DNA of 64,000 nucleotides from Dryomyza anilis (lineage: Eukaryota > Arthropoda > Insecta > Diptera > Dryomyzidae). The translations under genes were made by a program, and so were the position numbers. The DNA is taken from contig OX638132.1 in NCBI GenBank assembly GCA_951804985.1, forward strand, positions 19,635,529 through 19,699,528, written 5' to 3'. Below, one piece after another: positions 10,896 through 22,627 of this stretch; position 1 is the stretch's first letter, and every line of letters starts with the position of its first letter. The notes beneath the pieces were generated by a model. It had not been told where the DNA came from and searched no databases. It saw only the letters and a program-made list of their open reading frames with translations.

Positions 10896-11490
10896 CACAG
10901 AAAAAAATGTACATCATATTGATGAATTCCGTTCTTTAAACCATGATTCATTGTATTGAAGAACCATGCATAATATTAATGACTAACGCCATCAATGTTA
11001 TGAATGCTATCATAAATATGATGAATGCTTGGTAACTGTCGAAAAAGTGTTATTTTATTAATAAAAATTTATATATACAAAATGAATTCTTTTTTGTTGG
11101 AAAAATTTTTGTTTTCGAATTTTTTTTTTCCAAATTTTTTTTTAGATTTTTTTTTTCGAAAATATTATTTTTAATTTATATTTTTACAACATTTTTTTTT
11201 ATTTTCTAAAAAAATATATTAGTTCAACAATATTCATCATATTGAATATTATATTCATAAATATTATGAACAAATTCATCAATATGACGATTTGAATTCA
11301 TTGTATTGAACATTTCGTTGTTCACTATGATGTACGATGGTATAAATAAGTTTATATATATATAATGAATGCATTCATCAATATATTATTTAATGAACGG
11401 TGGTATCAATATGATGAATCTGGTAGTTAGCGAAAAAATTCATAATATTTATGAATAAATTTATCATATTGATGATTTTTTTTTTCTGTG
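10896..11490 (-). mobile_element. MITE B copy 3 (reversed)
   Basis: The left end CACAGAAAAAAATGTACATC and right end TTTTTTTTCTGTG are inverted. The contents run in the opposite orientation to B2 (ATTCATTGTATTGAAGAACC first). The right flank is TA and the left flank is AA, probably a mutated target. The middle is AT-rich with long T/A runs. It lacks the TGCATGTCGAGC block. Confidence 0.8.
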
Positions 11491-11492
11491 TA

Positions 11493-12032
11493 GATTTTAT
11501 AAAATTTTCGATGCACTTTCAATTTTAATTAATTCACTTCAAATTGTTCCACTACACAATTTGCTAAATAAATGTTTGCCACAAGTAGAGTTTTATTGAC
11601 AATTTACTTAATGATAAAACAACAAGTTTTTTTAAATTTAAATATGAAAACAAAAATGTATTTGACGCTCCAAACATACATGTGATGGCTGTAAAATTAT
11701 GTTTGGGAGGAGCCATTTTTGTTTTTCAGCGTGTAGAGTTATTGTGTAGAATTTACGGCCGTTTGTCAAGTACATTTAGAAAACAATTATGTTTATCACA
11801 AATATTATTCCCCTAAATATTAATTTATTTGCTAATTTTAAAGATTTGAGTTAAACATTTGTGACAAACATCTTTTACTTAACATGCATCAAATACGATA
11901 AATATTGCTAGATATGATATTTCTAACTTACGATTACGTATAGCTAAAATAAAATAAATCTTACAAATATAAAAACAGCTGAGTAATACTTGGGAAAAGG
12001 TGCTCCATTACAATTCGCACAGTATTGATTTT
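11493..12032. other. Non-coding stretch with one small hairpin
   Basis: Mostly AT-rich unique DNA. At 11648-11724 an imperfect inverted repeat (CTCCAAACATACATG versus TATGTTTGGGAGGAGCC) is seen, possibly a tiny MITE remnant. Nothing else was recognised. Confidence 0.4.
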
Positions 12033-12600
12033 TTTAACCCTACATTAAAAGTGATATTCAATTTGGTACGCCATTTGTAACATCCAGAAGGAAGCATTTT
12101 CGGAATAAAAAAGTATTTATTTAGTCAATTTATGTTTGTCTTTTAAAATCACGACAACAAACAATGAAGGGCTAGATCAATTAAACTCTTCATTATGATT
12201 AATTTAATTAATTTAGATTAATTTAATTAATTTAGAATAATTTAATTCATTTTGATTAATTTAATGATCGGTTCATTTTGACCTGTGAACCAACCACTTA
12301 TGTTCAATTACATCAATAAAACATACATCTACTGGTGAATTTTAATTTATACAGGCTTATGTGAACTTTTTTGGTAAAATATATATTGAATTTATGATTA
12401 AATATATAAAAAATAATGTTTTCCCGCAAAACGGACTCCTAACCAATGTTAAAACGCCTTGAGATTTCTTCGCGGATGAACATAGTCTGACTGGTAATGC
12501 TGTCATCATGATGAACTCTGAAAAAGAAACACTTTTCCGACACTTGTTGAATGTTTCGACCCCAGACATTTTTATATTCAGTTATTCCATTGATATTTAA
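12033..12600 (+). mobile_element. Old, degenerate DINE-1-like copy A5
   Basis: The 5' part (ACCCTACATTAAAAGTGATA, then TTGGTACGCCATTTGTAACA and CAGAAGGAAGCATTTTCGG) clearly aligns to A1-A4 with many changes. The TATATATTCTTGATC core and GTCY tract are largely lost, and 12192-12265 holds an AT-only repeat (TTAATTTAATTAATTTAGA). Later, ACCAACCACTTATGTTCAAT still matches. The 3' end is not recognisable. Confidence 0.65.
12192..12265. repeat. AT-only minisatellite (about 19 bp unit)
   Basis: Repeated TTAATTTAATTAATTTAGA units with small changes, found within A5 and absent from other A copies. It is a local expansion after insertion. Confidence 0.7.
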
Positions 12601-12629
12601 TATGTGGGGTGACTCAGTTTATAGAATGA

Positions 12630-13648
12630 CTAGCTGGACCCGTACACGACTCGTGCAAAGATTATCTGAATGCAAGGATATGGAGCAATTTTATTAACAT
12701 AAAGAACATTTTTATTATTTATATCAGGAACCAGTGCTTCGCTGTGGATTTTTATTATTGGTTTTACAAATGTAGTAACCAAAACCAAACTAATTCTCCG
12801 CTAAAACAACTTTTCTCAGACTGTGCTTCCCCGTCAAAATTCTTTCCCGTAGAATTCTTCCCCGTACAGTTTTTCCCAGTAGAAATTTTAGTATGGTTAG
12901 TTTTAGTGTGGTGAGATTCGGTGTGGTGAATTTTGGTGTGGTGAGTTTCAATGTGGTGAGTTTTAGTGTGGTGAGTTTTAGTGTGGTGAAAGTTATTGTG
13001 TTGAGTTTTAGTTTGGTGAATTTGAGTGTGGTGAATTTTAGTGTGGTGAATTTGAGTGTGGTGAATTTTAGTGTGGTGAATTTGAGTGTGGTGAATTTTA
13101 GTATGGTGAGTTTTAGTTTGGTGAATTTTAGTGTGGTGAGTTTTAGTGTGGTGAAAGTTATTGTGTTGAGTTTTAGTGTGGTGAATTTGAGTGTGGTGAA
13201 TTTTAGTGTGGTGAATTTTAGTGTGGTGAATTTTAATATGGTGAGTTTTAGTTTGGTGAATTTTAGTGTGATGAGTTTTAGTGTGGTAAATTTTAGTGTG
13301 GTGAATTTTAGTGTGGTTGATTTTGTTTTCTATCCAATTTTTATTTTTCTGTTGTTTTTGAGTTATTGCTTAATTTTTGTGCTTTTACTTTTATTTTTGT
13401 GTTTGATTTTTGCTTTTGTTTTTATGTTTTTGCTTTTGTATTTTTTTTTTGTATTTGTGTTTTTTGTTTCATCTTCTTAGCTTGTGTATGTGCCGAGTTA
13501 TGTCGTTTTGAAAGTTTAGGTTGTATGGGACGTGCCACGCCCCTTTGTCCAATCCCGCCCATATATAGCCTATGACACCCTCCGGACTCCATAGTATCCT
13601 GGACAGACAGACCGACAGACGGACCAAGAGTTTTATTTATATAGATTA
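12630..13648 (+). mobile_element. M element copy 2, most complete
   Basis: It starts TAGCTGGACCCGTACACGAC. It has AACAACTTTTCTCAGACTGT, then CCCGTAGAATTCTTCCCCGT, the 15-bp minisatellite, a T/G-rich tract, GTATGGGACGTGCCACGCCC with CCAATCCCGCCCATATATAG, a short GACAGACAGACCGACAGACG run and the end TTTTATTTATATAGATTA. Start and end motifs are shared with the copy at 22628. The family is non-coding and of uncertain class. Its 195-codon frame is minisatellite translation. Confidence 0.7.
12889..13322 (+). repeat. 15-bp minisatellite (GTGAATTTTAGTGTG units)
   Basis: About 29 units related to those at 3838-4645. A sub-array (GTGAAAGTTATTGTGTTGAG variant) recurs near 12985 and 13150. Because 15 is divisible by 3, the array stays open and translates to a VVSFSVVNLSVVNFS-like pentapeptide pattern, which explains the long frame without any selection. 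Confidence 0.9.
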
Positions 13649-13834
13649 TGGATAATTAGAGACGAATAGCGACCTTTGCCAATTTTGTACTTTTTAATCC
13701 CGGGATTTTCTTAACTAGAAAGCAGCCCCTATCGATTTGGAGTGGCACAAATTCGATTTAAGTTATGTTAAGAGGTTGTTGCAAATACTTTATCAGTAGT
13801 TAACTCAACCGAATAATTCGGTAGGGCAATTTCA
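13649..13834. other. Short unassigned non-coding stretch
   Basis: Between M2 and the next palindromic element. Nothing recognised. Confidence 0.4.
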
Positions 13835-14268
13835 TTCACACAAATAAAAAGAACCAGGATTCATCATATTAATAAATTCATTCATTGAATTAAAATCGTA
13901 TTTTTCAAATGTTTTTCAATTTCAATATTTTTATTAACATCAAATTTCAAACAAAAATGTATCTCCATTTACACATTCACGTATTCATAATTCTTAAAGT
14001 ATTTATAATATTTAATTGCTAATTATTCGAACACTATTTCATCATATTAATGAGAAAAAGTGAACATCATATTGATGAATTTTGTTCATCAAACGATTTA
14101 AATATCATAAATCTTATAAGAATTATAAATACGTAAATGGAGACCAATTTTTGTTTGAAATTTTATGATATTAAAAATATTAAAAATGAAAAACAATGTT
14201 CAATGAATGAAATCATTAATATGTTGAATACTGGTTGTTGGTGAAATTATTTTTTTTTTGTGTGTTGG
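13835..14268. mobile_element. Palindromic MITE (B-related foldback)
   Basis: The whole segment folds on itself. The left end CACACAAATAAAAAGAACC and AAACAAAAATGTATCTCCAT pair with right-side ATGGAGACCAATTTTTGTTT and TTTTTTTTTTGTGTG. Inner ATTCATCATATTAATAAATT resembles the B family. Each arm is about 200 bp, and the loop is near 14030-14060. No coding frame. Confidence 0.7.
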
Positions 14269-15681
14269 TTGCCACTTTTTTATCTGTGTGTACTTGAAAA
14301 ATGGTTTTTATTAGGAAAGGAATTTCATTTATGTTAATTTGTATAATTGATTTCCGCAAAATACGTTATAAATGATTAGTGTTCAAACATTTTTTTTTCG
14401 GTAATTGATATTTCATTTTCATACATATAAAAAATACTAAAAATTAATCACATGGCTTGATAATGTAATACCGCGAATTAATGCTGGTTGTCATAGCAAA
14501 AATAATAATAATAATTAATAGTTAATTCTATTGAAGGTAATCAATCTATATGATGGATGATTTTTTTTTATTTTAATAGCTAGAAATAAAATCGTAAATT
14601 TATTTTTGTTATGTTTGCGCTATTAATAACATTTATAAATAAGTTTTTAGTAATCAACCCACATTCAGAGAAACCACCAATCAACATTGATAAAGATTTC
14701 ATTTTTTATTACTAAACAATGTAGTAAATGACAATTTATTATTTCATTTCATTGAATAAAAAAGGCGCCCAAAATCAAATATATGTGGTTACAAAATCGC
14801 TATGGCAAGTAATGATAATAATAATAATAATAACCAATCAATTGATAAAGAAATTTATTCAAAGTAGCAAATGGAAAAATATTGCTGCCCTCTCTATCAG
14901 AGAACAATTGAATCAATAATGAAAAGGCAACAGCAGTCAGTCGGCATCGCCAGCCTCAATAATATCTACAAGATGCCGGCGAACAATTTGTAAAAAATCA
15001 ACAATCAATCCGATCGAGACCAAATTTAATAAATGTGGAGTAGATGAAATAAAATAAAAAAATAAACAAAATGTAACGCACGTCAAAGTCGTCGATGTGG
15101 ATGGAAGTCGTTGCTGTTTACCGTCTGTAATTAATATTGATTCAAATGGATTTTTGTAGTTAAGGTTGTTGCTGGTGCTGCTATTTGTTTAGTATGCGAT
15201 ATTGTTCTAGTTGTTGTTGTTGTAAATTAATGTCATGAGGGCATTCGAATACAACAACAACAACCACAAATAAAAACAGATACGACACACACATTGCATT
15301 ATAGATACAAGATACGCAGTTGTAGATACACACATATTAAACACAAAGTGACATTTGAGATACATTATTATTTTCGTTGCTTTTAATGCTGTTGTTGTTT
15401 TGTTATTGGTTTAGTTTTCTCTAAGAATTCCCATGTTGATAAAAATTGTAAATTGTTGCTGCCATAGTTACTGAAACTGCAAGTACGTGTGCCAGTTGTA
15501 TCTTATATCTTGTATCTATTAATTTATTTAGGCACAGCCATATGTGGAGTACAACGAGCGAGCACAAAGTGAAGCTCAAGAAATTGCAAATATACAATAA
15601 CACAACTAACAATGCCTCAATAATGACAACAAAAACGCAGCGCATGTAAATTCCCACCAGGCACACCGACCGAATGGCTGT
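14269..15681. other. Non-coding unique DNA with AAT and CAA simple repeats
   Basis: Contains (AAT)n near 14500 and 14815, TTGTTGTTGTTG near 15205 and ACAACAACAACAAC near 15252. It looks like intronic or intergenic DNA. It forms the left flank of the hAT element, with target copy ATCTAAAG at 15682-15689. A minus-strand frame at 15702-15421 is discussed in the findings. Confidence 0.45.
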
Positions 15682-17065
15682 ATCTAAAGCAGTGGTTCCC
15701 AATCTCTTTGGTGTCGCGACCCCTTTTTTAACTCCATATCTCTCCTGCGACCGCTTGAAATTATAAAATAGAAATTTTTTGTTTACACTGTTCTACAAAT
15801 TGAGGGTTGTTGGATTCCACCGACTTGAAACTTTTAATTTATAGTAGATTTTGGCCTCCTGATTCTGGTTGCGTACTCAGTATTTACTCACCACGTCGAC
15901 ATTTTGCAAAAAATTGCGTCAAAGTAGCAAAGTACTTTATATCGCAATTTATCGCACGATTTCGACATGCTACAGATCAAAACTTTATCACAAAATTGTA
16001 TATGAATCACGCCCTACGGATAATTGGCAAAAAACCTGTGGTCAGATATTAATTTTTGCAAAAAATCAAAAAGAAATTTCTGTTCCCTAAAAAGTGTTTC
16101 GAGCGTAATTTATCACTTTAATTTAACTCTTACTTTTTTTTTCTTAAAATATACCATCAGCGATATACAATTTCATACTGAAATATTGTAGTGGGGCTAG
16201 GTTCAAAAACATACGCATTATGGGGAAACTTCTGGTGTCTATATGACTCGGCAGGCTTCATAGGGTTAAAAGAAATGTTTTGCACACCCGCCTTTAACGA
16301 ATGTTTCTGAGCGACTTAAATATTTTTTTTTTAAATTGGACATAACAAAAAACGAAATTTGCGAAATATATACCGCATATTTGGTATGGAAATAAATTTC
16401 GTGACGTATTATTGTGTTTAGAATTATGTTTTAGATTGAGAAAATTGCAAATGAAATTGAAATATTTAATTGTACATTGAGATTATTCCAAATGAAATTG
16501 GAATAATAATAATAATAATTGCAAAAATTCGAAATAAAATTGAGGTTTTTAGATTCAAAATTGAGAAAATTCCAAATAAAATCAATATTTTTAAATTTCA
16601 AAAAATCCAAATTGAATGAAATTAAAAAATTAGCAACAGATATTGAGATTTTCCTTATGAAATTTGTAACAAATAAAATGGAAATAATAAAGAAATTTAA
16701 TATTATTTAAATTTGTTTACCAATGTCGACAGTACATACATAAATGATTTAATAACGATGAACATAAATGGGAACTGGTTTCAATTTCATATTCGGAATC
16801 GGAACACTTTTAAAATGTATATGTGGGACCAAAATCGCTATTATAAAAGGTCTTGAAACCAGAATCGGAACCGTTACCCCAAAGGGTTTTTGTCACTGAA
16901 ATCATTTGTAATTGTGATAAATTACTGTCTCGACATACTTTTTCATTCCATATTAAAATCCTTGAAAAACAGTGTAATCATCTGAGTGTTTACGAATTTT
17001 TCCCTTTTGTAGAGTTTTGGAATATTACAATTTCAGATTAGAAGTGTTTTTACTATTTTTAATAC

Positions 17066-18100
17066 CCCTAGTAGAAATTTGCCCGATGCACCATCGGGAA
17101 ATGATCGGGGTTTCGTCGGGTAAGCCCTAATAGAGCAAATATGATCATTGCCTTGTTATGCCCTTATTATGTTCACCATAGCAGGGTTTACATTATCGAA
17201 ACAGTCAATGGTCCCGATCATAGCTACATTAGTTGTTTCTCAAGGCAAAATACATCGGGCAATGATCGGGTTAAATGAACAAAACACTAAATATTTTTTT
17301 TATTAAACAGGAGACTTGCAGAAATATTTCACCATTATTATGAACATATTTTTATGAAAGATTTACATTTAACAATTAATTTTAAAAATTAATTTTTAAT
17401 TTTCCCAATGTAAAACTAATGGCGCATATTCATAAACAATTTAAAGTCAACTTTAAAATTAAATTCAGCTTTTTGACATTTTATTATTTGTGAAAATTGT
17501 CGAACAAGTCGACTTTAATTTTAAAGTTGACTTTAAATTGTCTATGAATATGAGCCAATGTTTTTAAATGATAGTAAATATTATCATGTAAATGATAATT
17601 TTAATAGTTGCAAGGGCTTTATATTAAAAATAACAGTAACTATTATTATGAAATGCATTTATTTAAATATGTGGACAGTAACAATGAACATCAGAAATTA
17701 TGTAGTAAATGAGGGATTTGAACATTTGTTTCAACTCAATAAAATATAGGATATATGCATTAACTTTTTCTACATGTAACATGCGTTAAAAGCTTTCAAA
17801 GTAGGTAAAATAGAAAATATTCCTTATTTAAATGCATTGACAGTTGCCAAACGATCGGAAGCATGTCCTATTAAGCTTAATGAAGAGTACAATGCTTTCG
17901 TTTTTATTTAAATATTTTAAATTAAAATATCTTCGAGAAGTAAAAGCCACCAACTACATGCCAATAATTCATTTACAAAAATCTTTATACATCTTGTCAA
18001 CTTTTGATTCCATTTGAGATTTGTAGGGTCGGGTAAATAATGAAATCGGGAATTACCCGATCAGTTCACGAGCATGGCCCTACCAAAATTTCTACTAGGG
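17066..18100. mobile_element. Element K nested in the hAT element
   Basis: The left end CCCTAGTAGAAATTTGCCCG and the right end …CCAAAATTTCTACTAGGG are inverted repeats of at least 15 bp. Subterminal ATCGGG/CCCGAT words (17092, 17270, 18050) occur in both halves. It is about 1.03 kb and non-coding. I could not define a target duplication with certainty. Confidence 0.7.
17419..17560. mobile_element. Short palindromic MITE L, copy 1, nested in K
   Basis: GCGCATATTCATAAACAATT and TTAAAGTCAACTTTAAAATT form the left arm. The inverted right arm is TTAAAGTTGACTTTAAATTG with TCTATGAATATGAGCC. A second copy lies at 21601-21692. This is the innermost of three nested insertions. Confidence 0.75.
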
Positions 18101-18240
18101 ACCTTTACAATTTAATGCTTCATATTGATAAATTTAAAATTTTTTTTAATTAATTTTGTTTAATTAAATTATTTGAAAATCGAATTTGATCCCCTGAAAA
18201 TGGACTCGCGACCCACCGGTTGGGAACCAGTGATCTAAAG

Positions 18241-19181
18241 GATGCCATAGAAATGCAGCAACACACACATAATAAATGCGTCTCTTTGTTAGAAAATTTC
18301 CACAGAATAAATAAAAAATAATAGCATGCGGATATAAAAAAAAAATTGCAAAGATTTGCAAAAGAAAACGCACACACTTTTATGAAAGTATCTAGTTAGA
18401 TAGACATACAACACAACTCATTGTCGCAAAGTTTTGTAACGATTTTTTTTTCTTTTTTAGCTTATCTTTTACATTGTGGTCTTATCTGTACATTTTACTA
18501 GTAAAACATGAGGGCACAAACTTTAATTTCATGTTGGTTTATTTGGTGGTGTTGGAAATGGTGCTGCTGGCATAAATCTTATAGATTGTGAAAGTATATA
18601 GATGCTTGCACACGTTTATATATTTGCACTGCAACGTGGGACGAAATTCAGTTGAAAGGTTATACAAGTCTAAAATTTGGTACATTCTGGTAAATTGACA
18701 AAATAAAAATGTGTATTTATATTGCTGACATTTTTTATTGATGAAATTTTTGAATAATAGCAGTTTTATTTTTTGGAATATCTACTAAGATCCACAGCAC
18801 TCAGACAGACTATATCCATTGTACTGTGAAATCAATTTCCTACAATTTTGAAGTGAAGTGCTTCTTTATATTGCATCAACTTTTTCATCGAAAGAAAGAC
18901 TAAAATAGCATTTCGGTAAACATTTTGAAGTTTCCCACTATGCCCCAACATTTTTCAAAAAGTCCGATAAGAAATATATAGTTTTATATATTCAGGGTGG
19001 TGCGCTTCAGGATGCGCACTGATTCCTTGGTTCATTTCATAAAAAAAATGTTTGAAAGATGGGGTGTATCTGGTACATCCAATGGTATATAGGTGTTTTA
19101 AAATTGATTGTATAAAAGCATATAGAAACTAGTACTGAAAAAAAAATAAACGTCCTTGACTCTCATTTGATATAAGTTTTG
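18241..19181. other. Non-coding unique DNA
   Basis: Right flank of the hAT insertion (GATGCCATAGAAATGCAGCA). A perfect small dyad GTGCGC-TTCAGGAT-GCGCAC is present at 19004-19023. Nothing else was recognised. Confidence 0.4.
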
Positions 19182-19428
19182 ATTTTTATCATATTTCAAA
19201 CAGACAAAGATGGTGTTTGTATCACAAGCTAGGGCGTTAAAGTTACATTACAAAAATAAAAATATGGATTTAAAGTGTTTTTTAACTTTATCTGCAATGC
19301 GCGAACATAGGACATTATTTTTTAGACTCAAATTTTTTGTGGTAAACTAGCTGTATAATGTAACTTTTAAGCCCTAATGCATTTTGAAATAATAATAAAA
19401 GTTTGGATTCGATCTGCCCTAGTGAACG
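19182..19428 (-). mobile_element. Element J fragment (reversed)
   Basis: GACATTATTTTTTAGACTCA and TTTAACTTTATCTGCAATGC are the inverted complement of the left half of J (22080-22135). The right end ATTCGATCTGCCCTA corresponds to the J terminus GGGCGGATCGAAA. Only about half of the element is present. Confidence 0.65.
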
Positions 19429-19651
19429 TGGTTCAAACTACGAATAAAAAAAGTAGTAAAATAAAAAATAAATAAATATGATGTATATATTATAATAAAA
19501 AAACTGACACATCGAAAAAACAACATTTTGTTAATAAGGTCTGTTAATTTCCTTTAATGTTTGTTTAATTAATTTATTCATTAATATAATTAAATATTTA
19601 ATTAATACAATTAAATGTTGTATCGGCGATGAAACAATAGTTTTTTCTATA

Positions 19652-20530
19652 CTCAGAAGAAAATGTACCATTAAGTACTTTATGGTACGACCATTGACCT
19701 TATAGTTCATGTATTTATAGTTTTTTCTTTTTAAATCAAAAGTTTTCTAATTAAGTCAATAGTATTTGAAAAATTCACTACCATAAATTTAAATATTTCA
19801 ATACTATTATTTTAAATAGAAAATATACTGTTGTTTTAATGGTTTCCTCCTATTATAATAAATGTGGTGTAAAAAAACATAAAAACGAATGCAAACATGT
19901 TCGTTTTGTGCGTCAGTCTGCGTGTTTACTCAAAATAGTCGCATGTATTTTTTTTTTGTAATAATCCACATTATTAAACGCGACATTGGTAAGGACTCAA
20001 TGTATTTAATTATATTTATATATTTATTTATATTTATATTTTTATTTATTACAGAAAATAAATAATACATCGAACTTCTATTATGGCAACAGACTCAAAA
20101 ATAACTGCAGACTCCAGTACTACAATCATTTATTGGAAACCAAAGCAAACATTAAATGTGCTATAACCTTTTTCAGCAAGAAGTGTCTTTTTATGTGTGT
20201 GCTGTAAAAGTGAATATCAATTTCGACATTTAAATAAAATAATATATACAATAAATTAACTAAAATACTTTTTTGTTTTAATAAATTATTAGGAAAATGT
20301 AATTCGATTATATCATAAAATTAATAATACGTATCATTAAATTTGTATAGATCTTTCTTATTGTAATTAAAATATCACATCATAAAATTTATGGTACAAC
20401 CACACATTGTATTAACAGTTTCAATATTACTGAATTAATGAGACGCATCCTATTGACCAATTTTAATGGTATAAATTATTGTTTTTCTATTGAAATACTA
20501 TAAATTTACCATGATTTTTTTCTGGGTGTA
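19652..20530. mobile_element. Long relative of MITE C
   Basis: The left end ACTCAGAAGAAAATGTACCA and right end CATGATTTTTTTCTGGGTG form inverted repeats. The subterminal CCTATTGACCAATTTTAATG near 20450 is identical to the C family. It is about 880 bp against about 220 bp for C, so it may represent a longer progenitor with a deleted interior in C. It has no convincing coding frame. Confidence 0.55.
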
Positions 20531-20831
20531 TGTAGCAAATGCTGAGTAACATTTAACAAAAAAAAATAATAAGAAACATTTTACTGTCGACATGTTCCCA
20601 CATAACTTGTTACCACGGCGACGTATGCTAATAGTTTTTAAAAATTGTTGCAATAGAGGAAGGTTCAACGAAGATGAGACATATCAATTTCGTTGATTTT
20701 TGTTAGAGACAAATTTTCTACTTTTGTCCATCTATATTTCACATCCATTCCAGTGTGCACTGTTGTTGAATTTGACTTGTATACCGCAGGCTACCTAACA
20801 TCTTGTTCGATATACAGAATATATATGTATA

Positions 20832-21044
20832 CACCCAGAAAAAAATACTATATAAATAATAGTTTTTTACTATTAAAAATATTTAATAGGATAAATTATT
20901 ATTTTAATCGGAAAATACCATTAAATACAAGAAAATACCATGACATTGCCATTGAGTTTATATGAAAATTTTTATTTTTTGTATACTATTAAATCAATAA
21001 TTGTCCTATTGACCAATTTTAATGGGATTTGAGGGAATTTTGTG
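20832..21044 (+). mobile_element. MITE C copy 1
   Basis: TA|CACCCAGAAAAAAATACTAT start, CCTATTGACCAATTTTAATG near the right end, then GTG|TA. The right TIR has lost its TTTTCTGGG part. It is about 213 bp and non-coding. Confidence 0.8.
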
Positions 21045-21046
21045 TA

Positions 21047-21600
21047 TGCTGGATTGTTACGCCCGTTCGTTTGTCATCAGTGCCAAAGTTAATAAATAGC
21101 AAAATTCTTGCTCAAATATCTGCGTGTATTTATTACGCAAATAGCAATAATTCGCAAAAGTTGCACAAGATAAATATTGAATTTCGTGCGCTCGTTCCCT
21201 TTGATGTGGTTGCCATGGGTAGGCGTTTATTTTTGCAATTCTACATGCATTACGTAATGTTTTATCTTTCAGCTCCCGGCGGGGTTCGCATTAAAACGGA
21301 AATATGCGATAAGCTTACGTATTTCCGTTGCGCCTCGCCTCATTCGTTTTATTTTGAATTCAGAAAGTTGATTTTTATGGAATATAAATACGGATTTTTT
21401 TTAACAACATGACTTTCAAATTTCTCATCTGCAGAATCGTGTGAAATTAATAATTTCTGGAATACTTTTATGTATACGTGTTTATTAAGAATTTGATTTG
21501 ACACTTTTGTAGTGCAGAAAGTCTGCAGTAGTCAGAGCGAAAATTCAAAAATCCTTATTATGTATACACAGCGAAAATCTATTTTACAGGCAACACTTAG
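21047..21600. other. Unassigned non-coding stretch
   Basis: A 127-codon plus frame covers 21029-21412 but begins inside the C MITE end and shows no domain. Some GC-richer sequence lies around 21180-21340 (TCCCTTTGATGTGGTTGCCA). I would not call a gene. Confidence 0.4.
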
Positions 21601-21692
21601 CGCATAATCATAGACATTTTAAAGTCGACTTTAAAAATAATTTCGACAAATTTTGTATAGAATGATTATGTGCGATTATGTTTACAACAATA
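21601..21692. mobile_element. MITE L copy 2
   Basis: GCGCATAATCATAGACATTT and TAAAGTCGACTTTAAAAATA pair with AATTTTGTATAGAATGATTA and TGTGCGATTATG. It is the same family as 17419-17560, but shorter and more diverged. Confidence 0.6.
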
Positions 21693-21844
21693 TTTTTTGA
21701 ATTTATAGACTTTTAAAATAGATATATATACAATACTATGAAATTAATATTTAAAAAATTGTAAAAAAAATTAATAATTTTAAAAGTAATAGCCAATTAA
21801 AGTCAGATTGCAAACATTAATATTTAATATTAATCTTCTTCATA

Positions 21845-22560
21845 ATGACTAATTTCGTTCCTCAAACCATGGTGCATTCTACTGAAAAGCAATTCATAAT
21901 AATGATCCCTATACAACATCAATGTTATGAATTCATTATCAATTTGATGAATGCCTAAAAAAGTACAAAATATATGTACATCATATTCAAGAATTCTGAT
22001 CATTAGGGCGGATCGAAATTTGTTAGAATAGTACTTAAAAATCACATTTTCATGCTAGAGTTTACCAAAAATAAAATTTGAGTCGAAAAAAATAATGTCC
22101 TTTGTTAGCGTATTGCAGATGAAGTTAAAAATACTTTATATCTATATTTTTATTTTATTTACCATCTAAATAAAGTTGTTTTTGATCGAAATTGGCTCAA
22201 AAAATTATACATTGAATCTATTAATGTCCTCCTCAAATTTCGTCAATGTTGAATAAAAGTACATTATAGTACAATATAAATAGTACATTAAAAACGCCGT
22301 TTTCTTTGGTTAAACCGTTCTAAAATTGGCATGGGTGGATATTTTTAGATGTAATTTTTTTTATAAATATTCTTAAGTGTGCTGAATCCAAAATTGTGAA
22401 CGGTTAATTTATATCATGTATTGGCTTTGAGAAAAAATTCTTAAAGTCTGGGCTTTGCCAATTATACAAAAAAAAATAAAAATTTGGTTTCGATCCGCCC
22501 AACTGTTCATCAAACCAAATTTAAATAAAAAAAAAAGTCATATCCTTTTTTTATTATTTT
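21845..22560 (-). mobile_element. MITE B copy 6, interrupted by element J
   Basis: TTCGTTCCTCAAACCATGGT, ATCAATGTTATGAATTCATT and TACATCATATTCAAGAATTC match diverged B sequence. After J, CTGTTCATCAAACCAAATTT matches B interior (compare 29868). Both outer ends are decayed. J therefore landed in an older B copy. Confidence 0.6.
22003..22502 (+). mobile_element. Element J, complete
   Basis: It is bounded by TTAGGGCGGATCGAAATTTG and the inverted AAATTTGGTTTCGATCCGCC. The TIR is at least 13 bp (GGGCGGATCGAAA). It is about 500 bp and AT-rich inside, with no coding frame. A related half copy lies at 19182-19428. Confidence 0.75.
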
Positions 22561-22627
22561 TCATTCATCCGTTTAATTTGATAAATCCGTTTCCAGTTCC
22601 AAATACGAACTTCATTATATAACTTTA

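Larger units (their letters stand above)
15690..18232. mobile_element. hAT-type non-autonomous element, 2.54 kb
   Basis: The ends are CAGTGGTTCCCAATC (left) and the inverted complement CACTGGTTCCCAACC (right). A wider match is visible around TCGCGACCC. It is flanked by exact 8-bp repeats ATCTAAAG (15682-15689 and 18233-18240). CAGTGGTTCCC-type ends and 8-bp duplication are diagnostic of the hAT superfamily. No transposase frame survives; the best frames are about 60-80 codons without hAT motifs. 16430-16700 holds degenerate ATTGAGA/CCAAATGAAATTG repeats. It contains element K, which contains element L. Confidence 0.88.

Noticed and set aside
12893..13480. 195-codon open frame with repeated VVSFS/VVNFS pattern
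   Set aside because: It is the translation of a 15-bp minisatellite plus a T-rich tract. The unit length divisible by three keeps the frame open, and the related arrays at 3.8 and 36.9 kb are not conserved as protein.
8750..13760. Shared GGGGCTGCT words at 8770 and 13720 (inverted) as a large inverted repeat
   Set aside because: Only short blocks match and in a different order; probably coincidence.
21029..21412. 127-codon plus frame
   Set aside because: Start codon lies in the end of a MITE C copy and the product has no recognisable motif.
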